A stretch of 64,000 nucleotides of DNA, from NCBI GenBank assembly GCA_964019155.1, contig OZ025244.1, positions 33,314,218-33,378,217 on the forward strand, in the 5' to 3' direction. A program made the position numbers and the translations under genes. This DNA comes from Osedax fenrisi. Its lineage: Eukaryota; Annelida; Polychaeta; Sabellida; Siboglinidae. The notes under the pieces were generated by a model, which ran no database searches, was not told where the DNA came from, and worked only from the letters and a program-made list of their open reading frames with translations. Of this stretch, positions 1 to 45,770 are shown in pieces; the first letter of the stretch is position 1, and each line of letters starts with the position of its first letter.

Positions 1-40
1 AATTTTTTATATTTTATAGGTCAAATAAATACATTGGATA

Positions 41-293
41 TTACAACATCGATATATATTGTGTAATATTATATTTTATAAAATATATTTCTTATCAATA
101 AGAATTATTATTAATAGAATTCTATATCAATATAATTTTATAATATACACACACATACACACAAATACACACTACAACAGCGATATATATTGTGCAATAT
201 TATATTTTATAAAATATATCTCTTATCAATAAGAATTATTATTAATAGAATTCTATATCAATATAATTGTATAATATACACACATACACACAA

Positions 294-300
<7 letters not shown>
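41..300. repeat. Tandem duplication, period 131 bp
   Basis: Two adjacent copies of a 131-bp AT-rich unit. Each begins near TACAACA(T/G)CGATATATA and ends in an ACACAC-rich stretch. The copies differ at only a few positions. A (TA)n tract of about 50 bp follows at 302-350. No coding signal is seen. Confidence 0.85.
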
Positions 301-359
<59 letters not shown>

Positions 360-1200
360 TATCTGATAATGTTAATATACACACTTATTTTTGTTTAATA
401 TTTCTTTGATTTATTTGACGTCCAACATTAATGTACTAATAATAACTAATTAGTTCATTAGTTTGGACATATATATTATTATAATGGAATATGCATATAA
501 GATATCATTAAATAAAACAACTATTAATAATATGATTATATATATATATAGTCATGTATACATATATACATATATACTTTTTATTAATATATTTGTATCA
601 ATATATATTTATAAAATAAGTACACTGTATTAGATAATTTAGTTTTTAATATAATATTATTGGACAATAGATATTAGATATTATCTAGTTGTTCTACTAC
701 ATATCTATAAATAGAGGTGCATAGCACACCACGAATGTATTATATCATACCTGTCGTAAATAATGTGTGAAATGAAGCGTTACCACAAGACACGCCCATT
801 ACGTCACCCATTACTCCCACTACACAGGTAATTGTGAAAATTATGTTTAGCGCGAAAATTGAAACTAACGGTATTGTTTATCTACTTCCTTGTTTGATAA
901 TTCTTCCTATTTATTCTACTTCTTATATTGACAATTTAGCAATATTTAGATTGTTTATCGTATATTACAAGTTGATTTAATAAGGTAATATAATAATATT
1001 ATTGTTAAATATAAACATATATACATATATAATTGATATATGTTAACCTTTATAATAGAGATAGAGAAAAAGCTCACAAGCTCTATGTCATTTATCCAGA
1101 ATTATATACAATAATATTATACGATGTACTAAAACCAGTTGTAATCCATTTTAATTTATAATATTTATTTGTATATAATATACTTAATGTTATACTTTGA

Positions 1201-1244
<44 letters not shown>
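301..1244. other. AT-rich non-coding stretch
   Basis: No open frame with recognisable protein similarity. It holds (TA)n tracts at 302-350 and 1203-1240 and a slightly less AT-rich patch at 700-860. I see no gene here. Confidence 0.6.
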
Positions 1245-1246
<2 letters not shown>

Positions 1247-1432
1247 AATATCACATATTGATTATAATATATAAATTATATAATATATTATATTATATAT
1301 ATATATATAATATATTATATAATTTATATATTATAATTGATTATAATATATAAATTATATAATATATTATATTATATATATATATATAATATATTATATA
1401 ATTTATATATTATAATCAATAAGTGATATTAA
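1245..1432. repeat. Dimer of an AT palindrome
   Basis: A roughly 80-bp palindrome (GATTATAATATATAAATTAT, then a TA core, then its reverse complement) is repeated twice head to tail. The pair is enclosed by an outer inverted repeat: AATATCAC on the left and GTGATATT on the right. It could form a large cruciform. It may be a foldback element, or a palindrome that was duplicated. Confidence 0.8.
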
Positions 1433-3126
1433 ATTTTCAAAATAATAATGTATTTATAGTATAAATTTAGGTTTTAAAGATTGTTATTAATATTGTTTTG
1501 TCCAGTTGTAATTTTATAACAATGGATAACTTTGCATACATACACCAGTAGTAATTTAAATACATTACAAATAAATGTGTTCACTGCACTAGTAATTTAA
1601 TAAGTAGTAATATAGCCAGTTCTGATATACATATATCAGTAGTAATACATGTATATTATAACTGAGCATATCAAGTCGTATATATAATTAGTAATTACAA
1701 CTTGATTAATAATATCCAACAAATTCCAAGTTTTACTCAATTTTGTGAATATATTTACGAAAATAAATTAAAACATAATATTTTACTATGGCATTTTTTT
1801 TAGAAATTTATGAAATAATCATATTAATATTATACTATATTATATCATATTATACTATATATTATATACAGTATCAAAGTGTCAAATTATGTTTAACATA
1901 TATAAATATGTTTTATGCATTATTATAAAATTTATAAAATGTATATATAACAAGTATTGGTTGATAACTATTATGCAATATTATATTTCGGAATATATAT
2001 ATATATATATATATATATGTGAATATGATACAATCCAGGAAAAATAAAATCCGGGAAATTGTTATAAAAATGTAATATATATCATATAAGTTACAATTAA
2101 TCAAAGCTAATATGTAGCCTAACTATTATACTTAAAATACTATTTTTACATATAAATGCATATTAAATGGGAATATAACAAGACAATGATATCAGGAACT
2201 TATCTTATAATATAAATAATATTATTAAATATATATTAACCTTGATAATTAGCATAGGTTCATAGCAACCATGTGTATAAAATATAATAATCAATGATTA
2301 TTAATCATTATATGTATTATAAATATTTTAATTATCCAATGTGTTATTATGAATTGTATCTAATAGAATAAGTTCTGTATATATTATGAATCATCTAAAT
2401 ACAAATTCATGATGTTTATTTATTACAATTACAATTATAATACATATTTAAAATAACATGTAGATAAATATAATTATTTATAATCAATGGATAAATTGCA
2501 CATTTTCTTATGAAATATGTTTTACTTCTTTAATTATAATGTGTTATATAATTATTATATATGGTAAATGTTATCTACAATATTATACAATGTACTTATA
2601 GTCCTAATAATTTTACCCAAGTGATCTTAACAATATTTTAATAATACTACAGACAAATACATTCCAATGATACTTCTATTATATATTAATTACAACTAAA
2701 TATATGTTTTAAATATATGATATATTATTAGTATGTACTACATATTATGTATCAAATAACATACTAGATATATATGAAATACACACTTCAATGCATTTCA
2801 TAGTGCAAGCATAATATTGTATACACTATATATAGTATAAAAAATATAGTATACACTATAGTATACAAAATAACATAAGATATAAATATTATAAATTGAG
2901 TGTATTAAATTGAAATACACAGATATATTATATATTGATTATTATATATATATATTATATATCATTGAATTATTTATATTAATAGACAAATACTTTTATT
3001 TTGTACACTATACAATACATTCCTTGTTTTCCAAATAATACAAATGAGTACTTTCCTTAACCAAAATTACTCACCCATGGATACTCATATAGCTAGAGAA
3101 AATGTTCTCTCTAGCTATATGTATAA

Positions 3127-3174
<48 letters not shown>

Positions 3175-3201
3175 ATATAATATATAATGTAATAATATAT
3201 A

Positions 3202-3244
<43 letters not shown>

Positions 3245-3248
3245 TATA

Positions 3249-3290
<42 letters not shown>

Positions 3291-3297
3291 CGTATAG
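1433..3297. other. AT-rich non-coding stretch
   Basis: Only short AT-driven frames. (TA)n tracts lie at 1996-2018 and from about 3130 to 3290. The apparent Ile/Tyr reading frames over these tracts are artefacts of the dinucleotide repeat. I see no gene. Confidence 0.6.
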
Positions 3298-3330
3298 AAT
3301 AATATGTTCCACCTACAGGAACATATTATT
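3298..3330. repeat. Perfect 13-bp inverted repeat (hairpin)
   Basis: AATAATATGTTCC, then the 7-nt spacer ACCTACA, then GGAACATATTATT. It sits between the (TA)n tract and the 3' end of the Gypsy integrase remnant. It may mark the end of an element or be an independent foldback. Its function is unknown. Confidence 0.85.
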
Positions 3331-3342
3331 TGACCTATAATA

Positions 3343-3537
3343 TTAGTTTCGGAAACCAGTTTCTGGTTGCTTGGGTAGGTGTTTATTTATGGGTACAAAT
3401 ATACGTTCCACTAGGTGTTTATTTATGGGTAAAATTATACGTTCCAATATTGATTTTTTATATGTAAAAGGAAACATCAGTACAAATGGGGTATAACCAG
3501 TTGTTGCAAATGGTGTACTATTATACGCATGTACCAC
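3343..3537 (-). pseudogene. Gypsy integrase C-terminal remnant
   Basis: It continues the integrase after a frameshift near 3535. The segment VHAYNSTPFATTGYTPFVL is the conserved block that follows the catalytic core in Gypsy integrases (AYNST..STGxSPF). Downstream, an ERI-x-x-PINKHL unit occurs twice because of a 36-bp tandem duplication at 3375-3446. It ends at a stop at 3343. Confidence 0.85.
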
Positions 3538-4892
3538 TTACTTTTCTCCTCTTCACCCAACGTTCTTAACATATTAATTATAGACCGATTCATCCGTTCA
3601 CACTGGCCGTTTCCTTGTGGATGGTATGGGTTAGTTCTACTTTGGACAATCCCAAATAATGTACATAATTCTTCAACTATTTCTGACTGAAAGTTCATGC
3701 CTTGATCAGTGTGTATCCTCTGTGGGGTTCCAAAATTAAAAATAAATTCGTTCATTAGTATTTTTGCCACAGTAATTGCTAGTTGATCACGTGTCGGTAT
3801 TGCTTTAGTATATTTCGTATATGCATCCGTTATTACCAAAACACTTTCTCTCCCATCTGATGATTTATCTAATCTTACGAAATCCATAAATACTAATTCC
3901 AATGGTCTTGTCGCTGACAATGACCCCTGCTCAATTATCGGCATCCTCCCATTATTCTTACTAATTTGATATATCCTGCAATTCCTAACATAATCCTTAA
4001 CATCCATATACAATCCTACCCATGTATAAAATAAATTCACCCTATCTACTGTCCTATCGGTTCTTTGATGTCCGTTATCATCATGTACTCCCTTTAATAT
4101 ATCCTTAATTAACACTTGTGGTACTACCAAAACTTTTCCTCTCCCTTTCCGTTCCTTAAAAAATATTCCATCAACTAACTTATATCTGCCGCTTACTCCC
4201 GTTCCCTCATTTACTCCTAAAACCTTTTCTATCTCCTTATCCTCTCTCTGTAATCTACGTAACTCCTCTCCCTCCATTTCCTTTACTACAGTTATTTCAT
4301 TTACCTCTAAATAATTTTCATATAAACGATTAATATCATCTCCATCTACTTCATCTCCCTTCATTCTCGAAAGTGCATACGCTACTGTATTATGTTTACC
4401 CGCTCTATACTTAAATATCAACTCAAATGGTGCAAGTCTATCTATCCATCTCTGTTCTAGAGCAGATACTACTTTCTTATCTAGAATACATGTCACTGCA
4501 TTATTATCTGTAATTACTGTGCACTTTGCTCCCATTAAATAGTGTCTACATTTTTCTGACACGGCCCACACAACAGCTAAAAATTCCAGTTTCTTTGCAG
4601 AATAATTCGCCTCATTTCTCTCTCCCTTATTAAGTGATTTACTAGCATATGCTATTACTACATTTTTTCCATTTATTTCTTGGCTTAGTACTGCCCCTAG
4701 TCCTATATTCGAAGCATCCGTCTCCAATATAAATGGTACGTTAAATTTCGCTATTCCTAATATTGGTGCACTTGTTAGCCTATCTTTTAATATACTCATG
4801 GCTTCTTCACATTTTGAATTCCAACCTATCTTAACATTTTTACCTACTCTCTTCTCTCCTACACTATTAGATATCCTATTCAATTCATTCAA
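3477..4892 (-). pseudogene. Gypsy RNase H and integrase core
   Basis: The first part (about residues 50-170) is RNase H, with LETDASNIGLGAVLSQ and later TDNNAV. It is followed by an HHCC-like linker (H..D..VNLFYTW..C..C) and the integrase core with its DDE residues in VFMDF, HTDQGMNF and CERMN. The element's polyprotein is cut by a frameshift at the 3' end of this frame. The N-terminus is open and continues from the RT connection segment upstream. The product would have degraded the RNA strand of hybrids and inserted element DNA. Confidence 0.92.
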
Positions 4893-5244
4893 TGGAGCTA
4901 CTATTTCTGCAAACCCCTTTATAAATTGTCAATAGTAAGAACATACCCCTAAAAGCTGTTTTATGTTGATCTAATTTATCAACTCTAATTTGATTATATG
5001 CTGATTTAAGGTCTATACATGAAAAATATTTCGCACTACCTAATGCCTCTAATGAATCATCAATACGATGTATTGGATATGCATCCTTAATGGTTTTCTT
5101 ATTTAGTCTCCTATAATCGACACATAATCTGATATCATCCTCTCCCTTACTTACTACTACTAACGGACTAGCATATTAACTACGCGACCTTACTATGACC
5201 CCTTATTCTATCCATTCATCTATTTTTGACTTAACCTTTCCTAC
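4893..5244 (-). pseudogene. Gypsy reverse transcriptase fragment with internal deletion
   Basis: Read on the minus strand, it contains YASPLVVVSK, IRLCVDYRRLN and FSCIDLKSAYNQI, which hold the first palm Asp. It then jumps from KTAF straight to CSYY-stop-QFIKGFAEI. The normal order has more than 100 residues between these blocks, including the PFGL and YxDD motifs, and these are absent here. Two further in-frame stops lie just upstream. The enzyme cannot be active. Confidence 0.85.
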
Positions 5245-5874
5245 TCAAGCCCTATCTATTCTTCTACATGGTTGTGCTACTGGTACATCATCTATAGTTC
5301 TAATCCTATGTGTTCCTACTGCTAAACCTATACTCTGACCATTTACATGAAATATACTCTTATATTCAGTTATTAATTGCTCTACTTGTTTTCTAACACC
5401 TCCCTTTAACCCTATATATATATATAATACATCTAGTGAATTACTCTCTATCCTATTTACTTTCCTACTTATAATTACTTTTGGTTTTGTTCCTCTATCC
5501 CCTAACCATACATATTCAAATTCCTCTAGTATATTCATTCCAATTATACATAGCCTCTCTATCTGAGTAACTACAAATATCACATCCTTACATTTCTTAT
5601 TCCACATAAATGTGTCTACATTTACCACTCCCATCGTTATAAATTTACTACCATTTGCTGTCCTCAAATTACTCAACTGTGTATCCTCTATCAACTTAAG
5701 ATCCCACTTCCTAACTAAACTAATAGGAATTATCGATACTTGACTACCTGTATCTACGATAAACTTTCGACTTATACCAGCTATTCTACATATCACTACT
5801 GGACATTTACTCATACAGGTAATTTCAACACTATATATGCCTCCCCAGTCCCTGTTTACTGTGGAGGATAACAA
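5245..5874 (-). pseudogene. Gypsy aspartic protease and start of RT
   Basis: A frame of 209 codons. KFIVDTGSQVSIIP carries the retropepsin catalytic Asp-Thr-Gly near residue 42. IIGMNIL, at residues 110-117, matches the second conserved protease block (IIG.D.L). The tail, HRIRTIDDVPV, is the usual entry to Gypsy RT. It follows the zinc knuckle and leads to the RT fragment after a stop. It would process the element's Gag-Pol polyprotein. Confidence 0.85.
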
Positions 5875-5894
5875 TTTCCCGACCCCCTATATCT

Positions 5895-5936
5895 ACACCA
5901 TCTTGCTGAATGACCTACTCTCCCACAGTTATAACA
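5895..5936 (-). pseudogene. Gag nucleocapsid zinc knuckle
   Basis: The minus strand encodes CYNCGRVGHSARWC, a perfect C-x2-C-x4-H-x4-C knuckle, located between the capsid remnant and the protease frame. In this family it binds the element RNA during packaging. Confidence 0.88.
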
Positions 5937-5977
5937 CCTCTGTACTCTACTCCCACTATTACTATTTTGTGCAAACC

Positions 5978-6262
5978 CTACTTCTGCCCTACTCCAATTC
6001 TATTCAAAAACTTCGGTGCCTCTACTCTTAACTCTGTAAACCCAGTATCCTTACTAGTATTTGATAAAGGGTGATATCTTACCTTTTCATCTATTAAATT
6101 ACTTCTAAATATTTCTCCCATTAACTCTCTCCAACCCTCTACATCCTGTAATCTTATACCTATATTAAATAACTCATCCGCAAACTCCATCACACTTTCC
6201 CCTGCTTTCTGTTTCCTTTCCACTAATTCTCGTAATCTCTCCCCTTTAGAACCCAGTTCCAC
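5978..6262 (-). pseudogene. Gag capsid region remnant
   Basis: A 94-codon frame with the block LRELVERKQKAGESVMEFAD, typical of retrotransposon Gag (..L..R.Q..gESv.eya..). It lies between the Gag N-terminus and the zinc knuckle in the expected order. It is separated from both by frameshifts. Confidence 0.75.
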
Positions 6263-6312
6263 ACCTCTATCTCTAAGTATTTTAAATATGTTGTCTACAC
6301 TTACAACTGCTT

Positions 6313-6537
6313 CTACTTGTGTACATAACTCAATATTCGCCCCCCTATGATATGGTATAATACGTACCCCGCTGCCTCATCCTCTGTATACCCCTTTAAT
6401 CTAACACATTCCTCAGCTCTCCTAATCCATCCCTCTACATCTCTCTCGTCTACATAATACTCTAATTGTACATAACTTAAATCTCTTTTGGGAGATCTAC
6501 CCAATGGTTTAGTGTATGTCTCACCCACATTAGTCAT
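6313..6537 (-). pseudogene. Gag N-terminal remnant
   Basis: A 74-codon frame starting with ATG at 6537. It contains YYVDERDVEGWIRRAEECVR, resembling the start of the retrotransposon Gag domain (...vdeW...ae.....), followed by a block ending in an apparent frame break. Its position upstream of the capsid frame supports it. Confidence 0.65.
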
Positions 6538-6639
6538 AATATAATTTATTTTATTTTATCTCCCAACGAATTAATTATAATAACGTTCTAACCTCTCAAC
6601 GAATATTTCACGTCCGATGACGATACTTCCGGTAACTCA

Positions 6640-6845
6640 ACGACGACGATGATGACTATGATGACGATAATGACTATGATGACGATGACGATGACGATGA
6701 TGTCGATGACGATGATGACGATGACGATGACGTCGATGACGATGACGTCGATGATGATGATGTCGATGACGATGATGACGATGACGATGACGTCGATGAC
6801 GATGACGTCGATGACGATGATGTCGATGATGTCGATGACGAGTAC
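6640..6845. repeat. GATGAC/GTCGATGAC minisatellite
   Basis: Runs of GATGAC, with GTCGATGAC at regular intervals. The higher-order period appears to be a few tens of bases. Both strands show long low-complexity frames (Met/Thr on plus, Ile/Val/Asp on minus). These are by-products and I do not call a protein. Confidence 0.9.
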
Positions 6846-7029
6846 GGTTACTCCAGTCATGTACAGGATGCCGCTGTCACCAATGTTATCGGGTATGATT
6901 CTTCCCGGTTATTTCTCGTTTATTATAATGAATAAAACGTGTTACTGTACATAACTTTATTTAACAACTCTTCTATAAACCGTACTGTAAATAGTATACA
7001 TAATATAAATATTTAAATGACATCAATAG

Positions 7030-7270
7030 TAGGTATAATTGATATAATTAATATAAATGATATAACTATTATAAATGATCTAAATAGTATAACTAATATA
7101 AATGTTATCAATAGTATAATTGATATAAATGATATAACTAATATAAATGATCTAAATAGTATAATTAATATAAATGATATCAATAGTATAATTGATATAC
7201 ATGATATAACTAATATAAATGATCTAAATAGTATAACTAATATAAATTATATCAATGCTATAAATGTACC
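7030..7270. repeat. 72-bp tandem repeat
   Basis: Three and a half copies of a 72-bp unit built of 12-bp-like words such as AATATAAATGAT. Read as codons it gives a 24-residue Ile/Asn/Asp repeat (DITNINDLNSI...). The frame starts at 7017, but nothing supports translation. Confidence 0.85.
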
Positions 7271-7606
7271 TCGTCTGTGTTCATGAATAATATCAATGCG
7301 ACAGTACATTTATATCATTAAACAATTCTACGTTGGGTTCATTCACGGTTAAATGATTTGCATTATAATGCAATTGATTGGCTAGTACGTCAATCATGAT
7401 CATTCGTTGGGGATTTGAAATGGTGTATTTTCTACACTACATTTCTTTTCCCTCTATATATTTATATATAACCTATATTCTTTATTTATAAATACTAAAG
7501 AATATATACATAGATAATCTATATATAGATATAAAGCTATAAATAGTTTCCAGTAAATAATATAATAGAAGTTTTGGGCCCAAAGTATAATAACTTTTAG
7601 GCGCAA

Positions 7607-7835
7607 ATTCGACGCTTTTGGGCGCTTCAGTTCCGAATCATATTGAATTCGTCGCAAATTATACGCCTTTGGGCGCTTCAGTTCCGAATCTTATTGAATT
7701 CGTCGCATATTCGACGCTTTTGGGCGCTTCAGTTCCGAATCTTATTGAATTCGTCGCAAATTCGACGCTTTTGGGCGCAACAGCTTCCAAAGTACAATAG
7801 AACAATTCGACGCTTTTGGGCGCAAATTTTCATCA
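7607..7835 (+). repeat. 51-bp tandem repeat (17 codons)
   Basis: The word GGCGCTTCAG recurs at 7621, 7672 and 7723. GGCGCAACAG follows at 7774, giving an exact 51-bp period, and a last partial unit lies 45 bp further on. One plus-strand frame reads LGASVPN-IEFVA in each unit without stops. It abuts the RTE-like LINE remnant and is much more GC-rich than its surroundings. It may be part of the LINE's 5' region. Confidence 0.9.
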
Positions 7836-7843
7836 AAGCGAAG

Positions 7844-8985
7844 AATTAATTCCGGAACTCTTAGGCGCATGGCGTCCAAAAGATTGTTCACCAGAAGGAA
7901 ATTCTCAAAGCTTACGGTATACCCGAAGTAACAGTAAATGCCATTATAATATCATACAGTAACACTTGATCAAAGGTACGATCACCATATGTTCCATACA
8001 AAAAACATTAGTACCTTTCCTTTTTATTATCTGTCTTGATTATTTTTTTAGAAAAGCACCGGACCATACATATGATCTAGGTGTTATACTTATAAAGAAA
8101 AAGAGCAAATGTCACAACGCTATAAAGATCACATATGTAGACTATGCAGATGATATAGCCTTATTAACAGACAATATAAAATATGCCACTACAATATTTC
8201 ACAAAATAGAAGAAGTGTCTCAATAAATATATTTATAGGTATAAATATATTTAAATAAATATATTTATAAATATATTTATAATATACTCATATATAAGCC
8301 TATAGGCCTATAGGCCTACAAGTTAACATGGAAAAAACTGAATATATGAATATAAATCAAGCTAATACTGAAAACTTAAAAAGTTCAACCGTAATACAAA
8401 TCAAAAGAGTTAATGATTTCAAATAACTAGGCAGCTACGTCTCTTCTACTGACAAATATAACAAAATCAGACTCGCAAAAAGCTGGGCAGCATTAAATGC
8501 TAATGAACAAAATTTGGAAATCTAATTTAGCTAATAATCTGAAAAGGAATATTTTCAGAGCTACCGTAGAGTCGGTATTAGTATACGGAGCAACAACTTG
8601 GACACTGACAAAATCTTTTGAAAGAAGCTTAGATGGAAATTATACCAGAATGCTGAGAGTAGCCTTGAACAAGTCGTGGATAGATCATCCGACAATAAAG
8701 GATCTGTATGGAAATACTCCGAGGTTAAGAATACAACAATACAACGCCAAAGACTACGATTTAGCCACCACTGCATGCGAAAGATGAAATGGTCGAAGAT
8801 GTTATACTCTAGTATCCCAGTCATAAAACGCGTGGTGAAGGTAGACCACAAAAAAACAAAAATATATCAACTGGTTGATGATACCCTCTGCAGACCAAAC
8901 AAGATTCCGAACGCGATGGAAAACCAAGAGGAGTGGAGAAAAATATGTTATAAATAAACCGAGCAAGCTCGACCTGGTAAGGTAG
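7844..8985 (+). mobile_element. RTE-like LINE remnant, 3' half
   Basis: It begins within the RT (ILKAYGIPEVTVNAI) and contains a palm core VDYADDIALLTD at about 8138-8173. It ends with the C-terminal block VYGATTWTLTKSFERSLDG and a Leu-rich TRMLR segment. Stops and frameshifts break it at several points. An AT insertion with the repeat AGCCTATAGGCCTATAGGCC interrupts it at about 8225-8325. The same family is found more completely at 24312-27765. It is 5' truncated and inactive. Confidence 0.85.
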
Positions 8986-9493
8986 GGTAACTGATTATAT
9001 CTATATATCTATAGATATATAGATATATAGATATATCTATTCTAATATTAATATATATTAAACCTTTATTTGTAATTGAAATATGTATTATACCTATGTT
9101 TATACTATATGCATATGATTATCTTAAATTTATCTCTGATAAATTGTGTAGTACATGAAATTAATATATAAATAAAATAAAAGTTAAGTTTTACTTTTTT
9201 ATATATTTTAATTATATTGATCTTATCTGAAAAACTTTTTAATATATTATGAAAAATAATTGTATGATAAATTATTTATAAATATGCAAAATTTCATAAA
9301 ATACAATAATATTTAAAATTAAAATATATAATTATTATTACTTCTCTATTGAATCGTTATTTTTTATATTAAAATTCCGTTTTTTATATACATTAATGTA
9401 TTTTTTTAAATAATTATTAAAAAAAATAATAATATCTATTATATATATATAAGAATATTTTCAATATTAGTTTTTATTAACTCATTTTTCTAG
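8986..9493. other. AT-rich stretch upstream of first recognised peptidase exon
   Basis: It contains an ATAGATAT/ATATCTAT palindrome cluster at 8995-9040. The first recognised exon of the peptidase starts after the acceptor TTCTAG at 9493. A membrane-anchor exon would be expected upstream, but none is recognisable here. Confidence 0.5.

Positions 9494-45770
<36,277 letters not shown>

Larger units (their letters stand above)
3343..6537 (-). mobile_element. Decayed Ty3/Gypsy LTR retrotransposon, internal region
   Basis: Read on the minus strand, the order is gag N-terminus, gag capsid region, CCHC zinc knuckle, aspartic protease, reverse transcriptase, RNase H, integrase. This RT-RNH-IN order is that of Ty3/Gypsy. 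The copy has several frameshifts and stops, and an internal deletion in the RT. No pair of LTRs could be identified on either side, so the ends are set by the coding remnants. It is inactive. Confidence 0.9.

Noticed and set aside
3102..3302. Ile/Tyr-rich open frames over (TA)n tracts (also 12244-12429, 13542-13880, 27884-28116, 58211-58438)
   Set aside because: TATATA repeats avoid stops in the ATATAT frames and translate as IYIYIY. No other evidence of coding.
3298..3330. Rho-independent terminator
   Set aside because: The hairpin has no T-tract logic relevant here and the DNA is eukaryotic.
6588..6954. Long Val/Ile/Asp and Met/Thr frames over GATGAC repeats
   Set aside because: Every frame is open because the repeat lacks stops. 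Composition and strand symmetry mark it as a minisatellite.
8561..8851. Minus-strand frame over the RTE-like LINE (and similar antisense frames at 25567-25857, 26707-26892, 27123-27404, 41333-41569, 42486-42689)
   Set aside because: Antisense shadows of retroelement coding sequence, without their own motifs.
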